Source: Pseudomonadota bacterium (GTDB taxonomy: Bacteria > Pseudomonadota > Alphaproteobacteria > Sphingomonadales > Govanellaceae). Taken from it: a stretch of 64,000 bases of DNA. A program made the translations under genes and the position numbers. Shown here piece after piece: positions 22,682 through 32,131 of the stretch. The stretch's first letter is position 1; the number at the start of each line of letters is the position of its first letter. Location: contig QEVO01000004.1 of the NCBI GenBank assembly GCA_003577275.1, positions 1 through 64,000 of the forward strand, written 5' to 3'. The notes beneath the pieces are model-generated. The model was not told the DNA's origin, did not search any database, and saw only the letters and a list, made by a program, of their open reading frames with translations.

Positions 22682-23950
22682 TCAGGCCCCGCCGGCGCCG
22701 ACATCGCTGCGGCGTTCGGCATAGATAAAGAGCGGACGGGCGCGGCCTTCCACCACCTCGACATTGACCACCACCTCCTCGACCCCTTCCAGGGACGGCA
22801 GTTCGAACATGGTGTCCAAAAGGATGTCTTCCATGATGGAGCGCAGGCCGCGGGCCCCGGTCTTGCGCTGGATCGCCCGTTTGGCCAATGCCTTCAAGGC
22901 CTCGTCAGAGAACGTGAGCTTGACGTTTTCCATGTCGAACAGCCGCTGGTACTGTTTGACCAGGGCGTTCTTCGGCTTCGACAGGATATCGACCAACGCC
23001 TCGACATCGAGATCATTCAAGGTGGCGATCACCGGCAGGCGGCCGATGAATTCGGGAATGAGGCCGAATTTGAGCAGATCCTCCGGCTCCACGTGTTGCA
23101 GCACCTCGCCGGTCCGCCGGTCGTCGGGATCGGCGACCTTGGCGCCAAAACCGATGGACTTGCCTTCCAGACGGTTGGAGATGATCTTCTCCAGGCCGGC
23201 GAAGGCGCCGCCGCAGATGAACAGGATATTGGTGGTGTCAACCTGCAGGAATTCCTGCTGCGGATGCTTGCGGCCGCCCTGGGGCGGGACGCTGGCCACC
23301 GTGCCTTCCATGATCTTCAGAAGCGCCTGCTGCACCCCCTCGCCCGACACATCGCGGGTGATCGACGGGTTGTCCGACTTGCGGCTGATCTTGTCCACCT
23401 CGTCGATATAGACGATGCCGCGCTGCGCCCGCTCGACGTTATAGTCGGCGGCCTGCAAAAGCTTCAAAATGATGTTTTCCACATCCTCGCCGACATAGCC
23501 CGCTTCGGTCAGCGTGGTGGCGTCGGCCATGGTGAAGGGCACATCCAGGATGCGCGCCAGGGTCTGCGCCAGGAGCGTCTTGCCGCAGCCGGTGGGGCCG
23601 ACCAGGAGAATATTCGATTTGGCCAGCTCGACATCGTTGTGCTTGAGGGCGTGATGGAGCCGCTTGTAGTGGTTGTGGACGGCAACCGAGAGCACCTTCT
23701 TGGCCCGCGCCTGACCGATCACGTAATCGTCGAGCACCGCCTGGATTTCCGAAGGCGTCGGCACCCCGTCGCTGGACTTGACGAAGGAGCTCTTGTGCTC
23801 CTCGCGGATGATGTCCATGCACAGTTCGACGCATTCATCGCAGATGAATACCGTCGGGCCGGCGATGAGTTTGCGCACCTCATGCTGGCTCTTGCCGCAA
23901 AACGAGCAGTAAAGGGTATTCTTCGAGTCAGTGCCGCCAGGTTTCGTCAT
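22682..23950 (-). CDS. clpX: ATP-dependent Clp protease ATP-binding subunit ClpX
   Basis: A 422-residue AAA+ unfoldase that feeds substrates to ClpP. The N-terminal zinc-binding domain uses Cys15, 18, 37 and 40 (CSFC and CDEC). GPTGCGKT near residue 117 is Walker A, and IDEVDKI is Walker B. Full length for the family. It lies 164 nt after clpP and before lon, the usual clpP-clpX-lon order. Confidence 0.98.
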   Translation of the reverse strand: MTKPGGTDSKNTLYCSFCGKSQHEVRKLIAGPTVFICDECVELCMDIIREEHKSSFVKSSDGVPTPSEIQAVLDDYVIGQARAKKVLSVAVHNHYKRLHHALKHNDVELAKSNILLVGPTGCGKTLLAQTLARILDVPFTMADATTLTEAGYVGEDVENIILKLLQAADYNVERAQRGIVYIDEVDKISRKSDNPSITRDVSGEGVQQALLKIMEGTVASVPPQGGRKHPQQEFLQVDTTNILFICGGAFAGLEKIISNRLEGKSIGFGAKVADPDDRRTGEVLQHVEPEDLLKFGLIPEFIGRLPVIATLNDLDVEALVDILSKPKNALVKQYQRLFDMENVKLTFSDEALKALAKRAIQRKTGARGLRSIMEDILLDTMFELPSLEGVEEVVVNVEVVEGRARPLFIYAERRSDVGAGGA

Positions 23951-24114
23951 CTACTATCGCCAAGTCCCGTCCTACTGACCCTTATGGTAAACCGCCCTTT
24001 GCCCAGGGGACAACGACTTTTTATCAGGCGGGTCAATCCGCTGCCGCCAGCGGTCCATCGAGCCCTCACCCATCTATATAGGGCGAACGCTCAAGATTTC
24101 ATTAACAAACGCCG

Positions 24115-24753
24115 TCAGGAGCCCTTTTTCGGCTCCTCCGAGAGCGTCGGACGGGATACCACCACCTCGTCAATCAGGCCGAATTCCTTGGCTTCCTGGG
24201 GCGATAGGAAGCGGTCGCGCTCCAGCGCCTGCTCGATGACGTCCTTTTTCTGGCCGGTATGATGAACATAGATTTCATTCAGCCGGTCCCGGGTTTTCAG
24301 GATTTCCCGGGCGTGGATTTCAATATCCGTGGCCTGCCCCTGGGCGCCGCCCGAGGGCTGGTGGACCATGATCCGCGAGTTGGGCAGCGCCTGGCGCTTG
24401 CCCCTGGCCCCGGCGGCCAACAGGAGCGATCCCATGGACGCCGCCTGACCCAAGACCAAGGTCTGCACGTCGGGCCGGATATACTGCATGGTGTCATAAA
24501 TCGACAGGCCGGAGGTCACCACCCCGCCCGGCGAGTTGATGTACATGTAGATGTCTTTTTTGGGGTTTTCGGCCTCCAGGAACAAGAGCTGGGCGGTGAC
24601 CAGGCTCGCCATGCCGTCATGCACCGGACCGGTCAAAAAGATGATCCGCTCCTTTAAGAGGCGGGAGAAGATGTCAAAGGCCCGCTCGCCGCGGCTCGTC
24701 TGTTCGACGACCATGGGCACGAGGTCCATGTAGAGTTCGCTTGCGTCCTTCAT
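24115..24753 (-). CDS. clpP: ATP-dependent Clp protease proteolytic subunit ClpP
   Basis: A 212-residue serine peptidase forming the tetradecameric chamber used by ClpX and ClpA. The catalytic residues are Ser106 (GQAASMGS) and His131 (MVHQPSGG), with an Asp near residue 180. The GGxV strand ([10 protein letters not shown]) is intact. An AAGGAAGG run lies just upstream of the start. Trigger factor lies upstream in the same direction. Confidence 0.98.
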   Translation of the reverse strand: MKDASELYMDLVPMVVEQTSRGERAFDIFSRLLKERIIFLTGPVHDGMASLVTAQLLFLEAENPKKDIYMYINSPGGVVTSGLSIYDTMQYIRPDVQTLVLGQAASMGSLLLAAGARGKRQALPNSRIMVHQPSGGAQGQATDIEIHAREILKTRDRLNEIYVHHTGQKKDVIEQALERDRFLSPQEAKEFGLIDEVVVSRPTLSEEPKKGS

Positions 24754-24850
24754 GCTTAAACCTTCCTTTCAACCGATGACGGCAAGTCGCCCTCCTAAAC
24801 CTTCTTTAGAGTAAAAAACGTCTAAAGATAATCTCGGTATAGCCCCTGGC

Positions 24851-24922
24851 CGTCATTCCCGCGCAAGCGGGAATCCATAGCGAAGTCATAAAAACTGGAT
24901 CCCCGCTTTCGCGGGGATGACG
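24851..24922. repeat. Palindromic repeat, CGTCATTCCCGC family (copy 2)
   Basis: Same design as 9346-9416: CGTCATTCCCGC-GCAA-GCGGGAATCC at the left and GGATCCCCGC-TTTC-GCGGGGATGACG at the right. It lies between clpP and tig, just past the tig stop on the minus strand. Confidence 0.8.
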
Positions 24923-24967
24923 ATGAAAAGTATTTCGTTTGGCAATGCCGTTCCAACCGATATCACA

Positions 24968-26491
24968 TCATTCCTTGGCTTTGGCCGCCTTGGGCTTGGC
25001 CGGTTTCTTCGCCGCCGGCTTTTTGTCCTCGGCCGCCTCGTCCGATTTGGCGGCCTTCTTGGCCGGCTTTTTCTTCGGCTCGGCCTTGACCTTGGGCAGA
25101 TCGTCCTCTTCATCCAGGGACTTCAGCAGTTCTTCCTTGCTGACTTTCTTGTCCTTCAGCTCCACCAGCTCCAGGATGAAATCAACCACCTTGTCCTCAT
25201 AGATCGGCGCGCGGACCTGGGCCATGGCCTGCGGGTTCTTCTGATAGAACTCGAACACCTGCTTTTCCTGGCCGGGGAAGCGACGTGCCTCGCGGGCGAT
25301 CGCCCGGGTGACTTCGTCCTGGGGCACCGTGATCTTGTTGATCTGACCAACTTCCGCCAACAAGAGTCCAAGCCGCACCCGGCGGTCGGCGATGGCGCGG
25401 TATTCCGCCTTGACCTCCTCGCCCGGCTCCTCGATGTCATGGCTGCAATGCTCATGATCATGATCGTGGGCATGATCATGGTCATGCGCCTCGGCGTGAG
25501 CCTGATGATGCAGGTCTTCCATCACGTGGCGCCAGATCTGCTGGAATTCCAACTCCACCATGCCGGCCGGCACCTCGAATTTCTCGGACTCCGCCAGAGC
25601 GTCCAAAAGGCTGCGTTTCAGCCGCGAGCGGGTCATCGCCTTCAGCTCGCCCTCGATGCGCTCGCGCACCTTGGCCTTGAAGGCCTCCAGGCCGTCGAAG
25701 CCGAAGTTCTTGGCGAAGTCGTCGTTGACCTCGACCGGCTCCGGGGTGCGCACTTCCTTGACCTTGCAGTCGAAAACCGCGGCCTTGCCGGCCAGGTTCT
25801 TGGCCGGATAGGCCTCCGGGAAACTGACGTTTACCGCCACCTCGTCCCCCGCCTTAGCGCCGATAAGCTGATCCTCGAAGCCGGGAATGAAAGAGTTGGA
25901 GCCCAATTCCAAGAGGTAGCCCTCGGCGGTGCCGCCATCAAACGCCACGCCGTCGATCTTGCCGGCAAAGTCGATCAGTACGGCATCGCCTTTGCGCGCC
26001 TCGTGGCCGGCCTCGGCGGTCTTGAAGTTCTTCTGTCCTTCGGCGATGCGCGCCACTTCGGCGTCAACCTCGCTGTCATCGGCCGCCGCCACCAGACGCT
26101 CCAGCTTGAGCTTGGAGAAATCAGGCACGCTGATCGCCGGCACCACTTCCACCGACATCGTGTATTCAAGATCAAGGCCGCCGTCGCCGCTTTCAAAATC
26201 AAACCGGGTGATTTCGATCTTGGGCTGCAAAGCCGGCCGCAGACTGCGGTCTTCCAGCGCCCGCTGGCTGGTGGCGTTGATGGTCTCCTCCAGCACCTGG
26301 CCGATGACCGACTTGCCGTGCAACTTGCGCAGCAGCGACAGCGGCGCCTTGCCGGGACGGAAGCCGGGCAGCCGAATACGATCCTTCAGAGTCTCAAGCT
26401 GCGCATCAAGACGCTTGTTTATATCATTGCCGGGAATAGAGATTTTAAATTCCCGCTTCAGCCCTTCCGTGGTTGTCTCGGTAACCTGCAT
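24968..26491 (-). CDS. tig: Trigger factor with His-rich segment and basic C-terminal tail
   Basis: A 507-residue ribosome-associated chaperone and prolyl isomerase. MQVTETTTEGLKREF begins the ribosome-binding domain and GFRPGKAP (near residue 43) is the ribosome-docking signature; the FKBP domain and the helical substrate arms follow. It is longer than the usual 430-450 residues. The excess lies in a His/Asp-rich stretch (about residues 326-351, with HDHDHAHDHDHEH) and a Lys/Ala/Pro-rich tail (about the last 40 residues). The start MQV fits the family; two upstream ATGs at 26509 and 26506 are possible. Confidence 0.93.
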   Translation of the reverse strand: MQVTETTTEGLKREFKISIPGNDINKRLDAQLETLKDRIRLPGFRPGKAPLSLLRKLHGKSVIGQVLEETINATSQRALEDRSLRPALQPKIEITRFDFESGDGGLDLEYTMSVEVVPAISVPDFSKLKLERLVAAADDSEVDAEVARIAEGQKNFKTAEAGHEARKGDAVLIDFAGKIDGVAFDGGTAEGYLLELGSNSFIPGFEDQLIGAKAGDEVAVNVSFPEAYPAKNLAGKAAVFDCKVKEVRTPEPVEVNDDFAKNFGFDGLEAFKAKVRERIEGELKAMTRSRLKRSLLDALAESEKFEVPAGMVELEFQQIWRHVMEDLHHQAHAEAHDHDHAHDHDHEHCSHDIEEPGEEVKAEYRAIADRRVRLGLLLAEVGQINKITVPQDEVTRAIAREARRFPGQEKQVFEFYQKNPQAMAQVRAPIYEDKVVDFILELVELKDKKVSKEELLKSLDEEDDLPKVKAEPKKKPAKKAAKSDEAAEDKKPAAKKPAKPKAAKAKE

Positions 26492-26591
26492 CGATCCGAC
26501 TTTCATCATCCTTGTTCAACGAAGGCCCGGCGGGCCCGCCATGTCTATCATCACCCTGCCCTCTTGCCGCGCGCCCCTGCCAGTTCAAGGG

Positions 26592-26676
26592 TGGTGCGGG
26601 CGGAGGGACTTGAACCCCCACGAGCAAGCTCACGAGAACCTAAATCTCGCGCGTCTACCAGTTTCGCCACGCCCGC
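26592..26676 (-). tRNA. tRNA-Leu (TAG)
   Basis: A class II tRNA with a long variable arm (GTGAGCTTGCTCGT) and encoded CCA. The acceptor GCGGGCG pairs perfectly with CGCCCGC, and anticodon stem CGAGA/TCTCG holds loop TTTAGGT. It lies 100 nt upstream of tig on the same strand, a frequent arrangement. Confidence 0.97.
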
Positions 26677-26821
26677 ATCGGCAATGACCGGAGCCGGCAG
26701 AAATCTCTGCTCGATCAGCTGTTTTGCCCGGAAATCCGCGGCCTTCGCCCAGCGCGTGCAAGGGCCCAGGGCCCCATGTCGCGGCAAGCTATAGCATACC
26801 TGTTTCCAAAAAAACTAGGGA

Positions 26822-28315
26822 TTATGTACGGCCCTTCAAGGCGGCAAGATCGGCCAGAACGGCGGGAACCAAACCCGGCAAATCGTCAGCCGTCAGGCCG
26901 GGTCCGAACTTGGCCGCCGCCGCGCCGTGGAGCCAGGCGGCGCCGCACGCCGCGTCAAACGCCGGCATGCCCTGGGCGAGCAGGCCGACGATGAGGCCAG
27001 AGAGGACATCGCCGGCCCCGGCGGTGGCCAAGGTTGCCGGCGCATTGGTGTTGATGACGGCGCTGCCGTCAGGGGCGGCCACCACCGTATCGGGGCCCTT
27101 CAGGACCACCACCGCCCCGGCGCGTTCCGCCGCGTGGATGGCGCGCACCGCCTTAGAGGCTGTTGAGATACGATCGGACAAATCGGGAAACAAGCGGGCG
27201 AATTCGCCTTCATGGGGAGTAATCGCCACCTCCTCCTCGCCGATGGCCTTGAACAACGCCTGAGGATCGCCGGCAAAAACGGTCAAGGCGTCGGCGTCCA
27301 GGACCGTGCGCTTGGCCTCATCCAGCGTCGCCAGCACCCGCGCCCGGGTGGCCTTGGTTACCCCATTGCCGGGGCCCAACAGCACGGCGTTGCGCCGGGC
27401 GTCGCCGATGAAGCGGCGAAAGGCTTTAAGATCGCCGAAGGGCGCCGTCATGACGGCGTCAAGCTTGGCCGCCAAGGCCGGCAGGGCGTCATTGGTACAG
27501 GCCACGGTGACCAGCCCCGCCCCTACCCTTAAGGCGGAACGCGCCGCCAGCGCGGCCGCCCCGGTGCACGACAAGGGCCCGCTGACGACCACGGCATGGC
27601 CGCGGCGGTACTTATGGCCCATGGGCTCGGGCCACGGCCAGGATCTTAGCCAGCGCCCGGGATGGTTCTCATGAAGACGGGGTCGAATGATCGTCAGCAC
27701 GTCCTCCGCGATGCCGATGTCAGCCACCCGCACCTCGCCGCAATGGGCTCTGCCGGGATAGAGCACGTGCCCCGGTTTGCGGGCGAAGAAAGTGACCGTC
27801 AGATCGGCCGCAACCGCCGTCCCTCGAACCGCGCCGCTGTCGCTGTCGATGCCGCTGGGAATATCCACCGCCACTTTGTAGGCGGCAGCGGCGTTCACCC
27901 GTTCCGCCACCGCCGCCGCGACGCCATCCAGCGGCCGGCCAAGGCCGGTGCCGAACAGGGCGTCGATGATCACATCCTGGTCAGCGATGACGCCCGGCGT
28001 AAGCTCCGCCACCTGCCCCAGCCAGCGCGCCGCCATGACGGCGGCGTCGCCCTTCAGCGCATCCCGCGCGCCCAGCAACGCCAGGTCGACCCGCCAGCCG
28101 GCCGCCATCAGCCGCCGCGCCGCCACGAAGCCGTCGCCGCCATTGTTGCCGGGACCGCATAGCACCAGCGCCGCGCCGGGCTGCCGCGCCGCCATGACGG
28201 CATCCGCCACAGCGCGCCCGGCGGCCTCCATCAGCTCGAGCCCGGCTATGCCATGAGACATAGCCAGTTGCTCAGCCTTAAACATCTCCTTGGCGCTTAG
28301 CAGGACGTCACGCAA
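26822..28315 (-). CDS. nnrD: Bifunctional NAD(P)H-hydrate epimerase / ADP- or ATP-dependent dehydratase
   Basis: A 497-residue repair enzyme for damaged (hydrated) NADH and NADPH. The N-terminal YjeF-N epimerase half has GPGNNGGDGFVAARR (residues 54-68). The C-terminal ribokinase-like dehydratase half has TPHEGEFARL and the nucleotide site NAPATLATAGAGDVLSG with catalytic Asp. Both halves are full length. It is divergent from the small lipoprotein at 28469. Other names for the fused gene are nnr or yjeF. Confidence 0.96.
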   Translation of the reverse strand: MRDVLLSAKEMFKAEQLAMSHGIAGLELMEAAGRAVADAVMAARQPGAALVLCGPGNNGGDGFVAARRLMAAGWRVDLALLGARDALKGDAAVMAARWLGQVAELTPGVIADQDVIIDALFGTGLGRPLDGVAAAVAERVNAAAAYKVAVDIPSGIDSDSGAVRGTAVAADLTVTFFARKPGHVLYPGRAHCGEVRVADIGIAEDVLTIIRPRLHENHPGRWLRSWPWPEPMGHKYRRGHAVVVSGPLSCTGAAALAARSALRVGAGLVTVACTNDALPALAAKLDAVMTAPFGDLKAFRRFIGDARRNAVLLGPGNGVTKATRARVLATLDEAKRTVLDADALTVFAGDPQALFKAIGEEEVAITPHEGEFARLFPDLSDRISTASKAVRAIHAAERAGAVVVLKGPDTVVAAPDGSAVINTNAPATLATAGAGDVLSGLIVGLLAQGMPAFDAACGAAWLHGAAAAKFGPGLTADDLPGLVPAVLADLAALKGRT

Positions 28316-28391
28316 GGGTCGCCACCACGTCTATTGGGGTATTAATAGGTACAGGATGGACATTAATGCCTTCCTTGTTTCAGTATCTTAC

Positions 28392-28445
28392 GGTGGACTT
28401 GGAGAATGTCCAGGTCCGCCAATGCCTTCCTCCCCACAGGAAGGC
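28392..28445 (+). promoter_or_regulatory. Two tandem hairpins in the leader of a small lipoprotein gene
   Basis: An 11-bp RNA stem (28392-28402 with 28410-28420, two G-U pairs, 7-nt loop) is followed after 3 nt by a perfect 8-bp stem, GCCTTCCT-CCCCAC-AGGAAGGC (28424-28445). The lipoprotein ATG is 23 nt further on. No T-tract follows, so they are not simple terminators. They may be leader RNA structures or processing sites. Confidence 0.5.
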
Positions 28446-28468
28446 GATCGAGTGGGGGTTAAAAAAAT

Positions 28469-28651
28469 ATGAAAACGCTCAGCCAAGCTGCCCGACAAGG
28501 GCAGCGCCCGGTGTTTTGCTTCCTTGGATTACTGATCTTGACGATGCCTCTACTGGCTGCCTGCGCCAGCCATCGACACGATGAAGTCACTGATGGGCCC
28601 GCGCCGCGCGACGCCTACGGCGAGCCGGTGATGAGCCGTTACGAACGTTGA
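28469..28651 (+). CDS. Small putative lipoprotein
   Basis: A 60-residue protein with a basic N-terminus, a hydrophobic segment (about residues 15-30), and a lipobox LLAAC with the cysteine near residue 32. The mature part would be only about 29 residues, charged and Asp/Arg/Pro-rich. No family is recognised. GTGGGGG lies about 10 nt before the ATG, after two leader hairpins. The predicted fate is a signal-peptidase-II-processed outer- or inner-membrane lipoprotein. It converges on tRNA-His. Confidence 0.6.
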   Translation: MKTLSQAARQGQRPVFCFLGLLILTMPLLAACASHRHDEVTDGPAPRDAYGEPVMSRYER

Positions 28652-28666
28652 TGACATCAAGGAAAC

Positions 28667-28744
28667 TGGGGCGAGTGACCGGGATCGAACCGGCGACCTC
28701 CAGAGCCACAATCTGGCGCTCTAACCAACTGAGCTACACCCGCC
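28667..28744 (-). tRNA. tRNA-His (GTG)
   Basis: A full cloverleaf with encoded CCA. Anticodon stem CCAGA/TCTGG holds loop TTGTGGC. The extra 5' G(-1) opposite C73, diagnostic of tRNA-His, is encoded (start at 28744). It lies between the lipoprotein and the aminotransferase. Confidence 0.97.
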
Positions 28745-28766
28745 GCAGGGTAAAGAGGGGCCTTGT

Positions 28767-29975
28767 TTACGTCGCAGCCTCAGCCGCGTCAAGAGCCGCC
28801 CTCTTTCCTGCGGGGCGGTTGACGAAATAGCGCCGCAAACGGCGTCCGGCTTCGCTCAAGGCTGCCTCCGATTTGGCGAAACAGAAGCGCAGTAAGCTCA
28901 AGTCCGCCGGCGGCTCGGCATAGAATGCGGTCATGGGAATGGTGGCCACGCCGGCGTCGATGGTCAAGCGCTTGGCGATGATATCCGCCGCGCCGTGAAG
29001 GCCGAGCGGCGCATAGTCGGCGATCAGGAAATAGGTGCCCTGACAGGGCAGCACGGCAAAACCAATCGCGGCCAATTCCGCTGTCAGATGGTCACGCCGA
29101 CTTTCCATATCGGCGGCAAGGCCGTGATAATAGGAGTCATCCTTGGCCAGGCCGTAGGCTACCGCATGCTGCAGACTGGGCGGCGTGGTGAAGGTGAGAA
29201 ATTGGTGCGCCTTGGCGATCAGACCGATCAGCTCCGTTGACGCCGTGAGGTAGCCCACCTTCCAGCCGGTCAAGGAGAACGTCTTGCCGGCCGAACCGAT
29301 GCGAATGGCGCGCGCCGCCATGCCGTCAAAGGTCATCAGCGGCCGATGCCGGCGGCCATCCAGCACCAGATGCTCATAGACCTCATCACAGATGACATAG
29401 GCATCGAACCGCGCGGCGAATTCGGCCACCAAGGACAACTCGTCATCGCTGAACACCTTCCCCGTGGGATTCATCGGCGTATTGATGACAATAAGCTTGG
29501 TCTTGGGGCTAAAAGCCGCCGCCAGGGCTTCGCGGCTAAGGCGCCAATCGGGCGGGGCCAGGCGGATGGCGCGAACGCTGGCATGGGCGGCGGCGATGGC
29601 CGGGCGATAGCTGTCATAGGACGGATCAATGACGATGGCCTCGTCTCCCGGCGATAACAACGCCAGGAAGGCGGCCATCAAGGCTTCGGTGGCGCCCGAG
29701 GTCACCAGGACATTATCCGGCGAAACAGGCAGGCCATAGAACCTCCGATCGTGCGCGGCGACCGCCGCGCGCAGCTCGGGAATGCCGCGAAACGGCGGGT
29801 ACTGGTGCGGCCCATCGATCACCCGTTGCGCCGCCACTTGGCGCACGTCGTCAGGACCGCCGCCATCGGGCGCGCCTTGACCGAGATTGACCGCGCCGTG
29901 TTCCTCGGCCAGGGCCGACATCACCGAGAATATGGTGGTTCCAAGAGACGAAAAAACAGGATTTCCAGGCTTCAT
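28767..29975 (-). CDS. Class I/II PLP-dependent aminotransferase
   Basis: A 402-residue fold-type I aminotransferase. VTSGATEALMAA near residue 90 is the cofactor-phosphate region, NTPMNPTGKV holds the substrate-binding Asn, ICDEVYEHL the pyridine-contacting Asp/Tyr, and SAGKTFSLTGWKVGY the PLP lysine. It most resembles the YbdL/kynurenine-glutamine transaminase subgroup, but substrate cannot be fixed from sequence. The start at 29975 has AGGAG 5 nt upstream; the frame opens 9 codons earlier. Confidence 0.85.
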   Translation of the reverse strand: MKPGNPVFSSLGTTIFSVMSALAEEHGAVNLGQGAPDGGGPDDVRQVAAQRVIDGPHQYPPFRGIPELRAAVAAHDRRFYGLPVSPDNVLVTSGATEALMAAFLALLSPGDEAIVIDPSYDSYRPAIAAAHASVRAIRLAPPDWRLSREALAAAFSPKTKLIVINTPMNPTGKVFSDDELSLVAEFAARFDAYVICDEVYEHLVLDGRRHRPLMTFDGMAARAIRIGSAGKTFSLTGWKVGYLTASTELIGLIAKAHQFLTFTTPPSLQHAVAYGLAKDDSYYHGLAADMESRRDHLTAELAAIGFAVLPCQGTYFLIADYAPLGLHGAADIIAKRLTIDAGVATIPMTAFYAEPPADLSLLRFCFAKSEAALSEAGRRLRRYFVNRPAGKRAALDAAEAAT

Positions 29976-30101
29976 GGCTACTCCTGCCTGCGAATAAGGC
30001 AAATGCTCAGTTCATGGCTCTAGCACAACTCATCGGCAATCGCGAGTGCAGCCTAATATCGCCAATATTCAAGGCAACTGACTAAAAAATGGGCAGAAAC
30101 T

Positions 30102-30126
30102 GCGGGATAATTATGCAATCTCCCGC
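30102..30126. promoter_or_regulatory. Inverted repeat upstream of the glnB promoter
   Basis: GCGGGA (30102-30107) and TCCCGC (30121-30126) are separated by 13 bp, with the centre 55-60 bp before the -24 element at 30169. That position fits an activator site, but the sequence does not match the NtrC consensus (TGCACC-N5-GGTGCA). The assignment is tentative. Confidence 0.25.
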
Positions 30127-30168
30127 CGCTTCCTGCGCCAATCCGTTCATTTCCGCGCCCTATAAAAC

Positions 30169-30184
30169 TGGCATAAGGCCTGCA
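30169..30184 (+). promoter_or_regulatory. Sigma54-type (-24/-12) promoter of glnB-glnA
   Basis: TGGCATAAGGCCTGCA has the invariant GG and GC dinucleotides with the exact sigma54 spacing (consensus TGGCAC-N5-TTGCA). It lies 65 nt before the glnB ATG. glnBA transcription from sigma54 with NtrC under nitrogen limitation is established for Azospirillum and Rhodospirillum. Confidence 0.75.
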
Positions 30185-30216
30185 TACACCCGTGCGCCTG
30201 GTAACTCCAAGCTTAA

Positions 30217-30588
<372 letters not shown>

Positions 30589-30653
30589 CGCCCTGCCGGT
30601 TGCAACGCTCGCTCAACCCTTAGTCGTATTTTACAGCACACAGGAATAGATAG

Positions 30654-32066
30654 ATGTCAAAAGAAGTCGAAAACGTCTTGAAAATGGTCAAGGACAAGGA
30701 GATCGCCTACGTCGATCTTCGGTTCACCGACCCCAAGGGCAAGTGGCAGCATCTGACCATGGACCAGTCGGTGGTCAATGAGGACATGTTCAGCGAAGGC
30801 GTCATGTTCGACGGCTCCTCCATCGCCGGCTGGAAGGCGATCAACGAGTCCGACATGATCTTAAAGCTCGATGCCTCCAGCGCCGTCGTCGATCCCTTCA
30901 TGGGCCAGCCGACATTGGTGCTGTTCTGCGACGTAGTGGAGCCGTCCACCGGCGAGGGCTACAACCGCTGCCCGCGCACCATCGCGCGCCGCGCCGAGCA
31001 GTATCTTAAGTACACCGGCATCGGCGATACCGCCTATTTCGGACCCGAGCCTGAATTTTTCATGTTCGATGACGTCCGCTTCCATGTGGACTACAGCGGC
31101 GCCTCCTATTCGCTCGATGACATCGAGGGCCCCTACAACACCAACCGCCAGTATCCCGAGGGCAACCTCGGCCACCGGCCGCGAGTCAAGGGCGGCTATT
31201 TCCCGGTGGCGCCGGTGGATAGCTGCGCCGACATCCGCGGTGAAATGGTTCAGGTGGCGAAATCCATGGGCCTGCCCATGGACAAGCATCACCACGAAGT
31301 GGCGGCCTCCCAGCATGAACTGGGCTTGATGTTCAGCACCCTGGTGAAGTCCGCCGACAACGTGCAGATTTATAAATATGTGGTGCATCAGGTCGCCCAT
31401 TCCTACGGCAAGACGGCGACCTTCATGCCCAAGCCGGTGGCGCAGGACAACGGCTCGGGTCTCCACGTCCACCAGTCGGTATGGAAGGGCGGCAAGTCGC
31501 TGTTCGCGGGTAATGGCTATGCCGATCTGTCGGATACGGCCCTTTACTACATCGGCGGCATCATCAAGCACGCCAAGACCATCAACGCTTTCACCAACCC
31601 CACCACCAACAGCTACAAGCGCCTGGTGCCGGGCTTCGAAGCGCCGGTGCTGCTGGCCTATTCGGCCCGCAACCGTTCGGCGTCCTGCCGCATCCCCTAT
31701 GCGACAAGTCCCAAGGGCAAGCGGGTGGAAGTGCGCTTCCCCGATCCCGCCAGTAACCCCTACCTCGGGTTTGCGGCGATGCTGATGGCCGGCCTTGATG
31801 GCATCGAGAACAAGATCCACCCCGGCGATGCCATGGACAAGGACTTGTACGCCCTGCCGCCGGAAGAACTGATGCACGTGCCGACGGTCTGCGGTTCGCT
31901 GCGCGAAGCGTTAATGGCGCTGGAACAGAACAACGACTTCCTGAGAAAGGGCGACGTGTTCTCGGCCGACATGATCAGCTCCTACATCGCGCTGCGCTGG
32001 GACGAACTGATCGCCTATGAAACCGCGCCGCACCCCATCGAATACCAGATGTACTATTCGGTCTAA
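30654..32066 (+). CDS. glnA: Glutamine synthetase type I
   Basis: A 470-residue dodecameric enzyme that makes glutamine from glutamate, ammonia and ATP. The family blocks are intact: [16 protein letters not shown] near residue 50, the ATP-site [16 protein letters not shown] and NRSASCRIP. Tyr399, in [11 protein letters not shown], is the conserved adenylylation tyrosine, so this is a GSI-beta enzyme controlled by GlnE, whose gene is at 54564 in this window. A strong terminator follows. Confidence 0.98.
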   Translation: MSKEVENVLKMVKDKEIAYVDLRFTDPKGKWQHLTMDQSVVNEDMFSEGVMFDGSSIAGWKAINESDMILKLDASSAVVDPFMGQPTLVLFCDVVEPSTGEGYNRCPRTIARRAEQYLKYTGIGDTAYFGPEPEFFMFDDVRFHVDYSGASYSLDDIEGPYNTNRQYPEGNLGHRPRVKGGYFPVAPVDSCADIRGEMVQVAKSMGLPMDKHHHEVAASQHELGLMFSTLVKSADNVQIYKYVVHQVAHSYGKTATFMPKPVAQDNGSGLHVHQSVWKGGKSLFAGNGYADLSDTALYYIGGIIKHAKTINAFTNPTTNSYKRLVPGFEAPVLLAYSARNRSASCRIPYATSPKGKRVEVRFPDPASNPYLGFAAMLMAGLDGIENKIHPGDAMDKDLYALPPEELMHVPTVCGSLREALMALEQNNDFLRKGDVFSADMISSYIALRWDELIAYETAPHPIEYQMYYSV

Positions 32067-32086
32067 TGCATCGCGACATATGAATT

Positions 32087-32125
32087 AAATATCCCCGGGC
32101 GGCGACGCCCGGGGATATTTCTTTT
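32087..32125. terminator. Strong bidirectional terminator after glnA
   Basis: A perfect 14-bp stem (32087-32100 with 32107-32120), 6-nt loop GGCGAC, then CTTTT on the plus strand and an A/T-rich tract on the other side. It lies 21 nt after the glnA stop and just past the stop of the minus-strand gene ending at 32132, so it can serve both. Confidence 0.93.
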
Positions 32126-32131
32126 CACCGC

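Noticed and set aside
24917-26794. Long plus-strand ORF (625 codons) opposite tig
   Set aside because: It is antisense to a clear trigger factor and also crosses tRNA-Leu. His/Leu/Arg-rich translations of this kind arise by chance opposite GC-rich genes.
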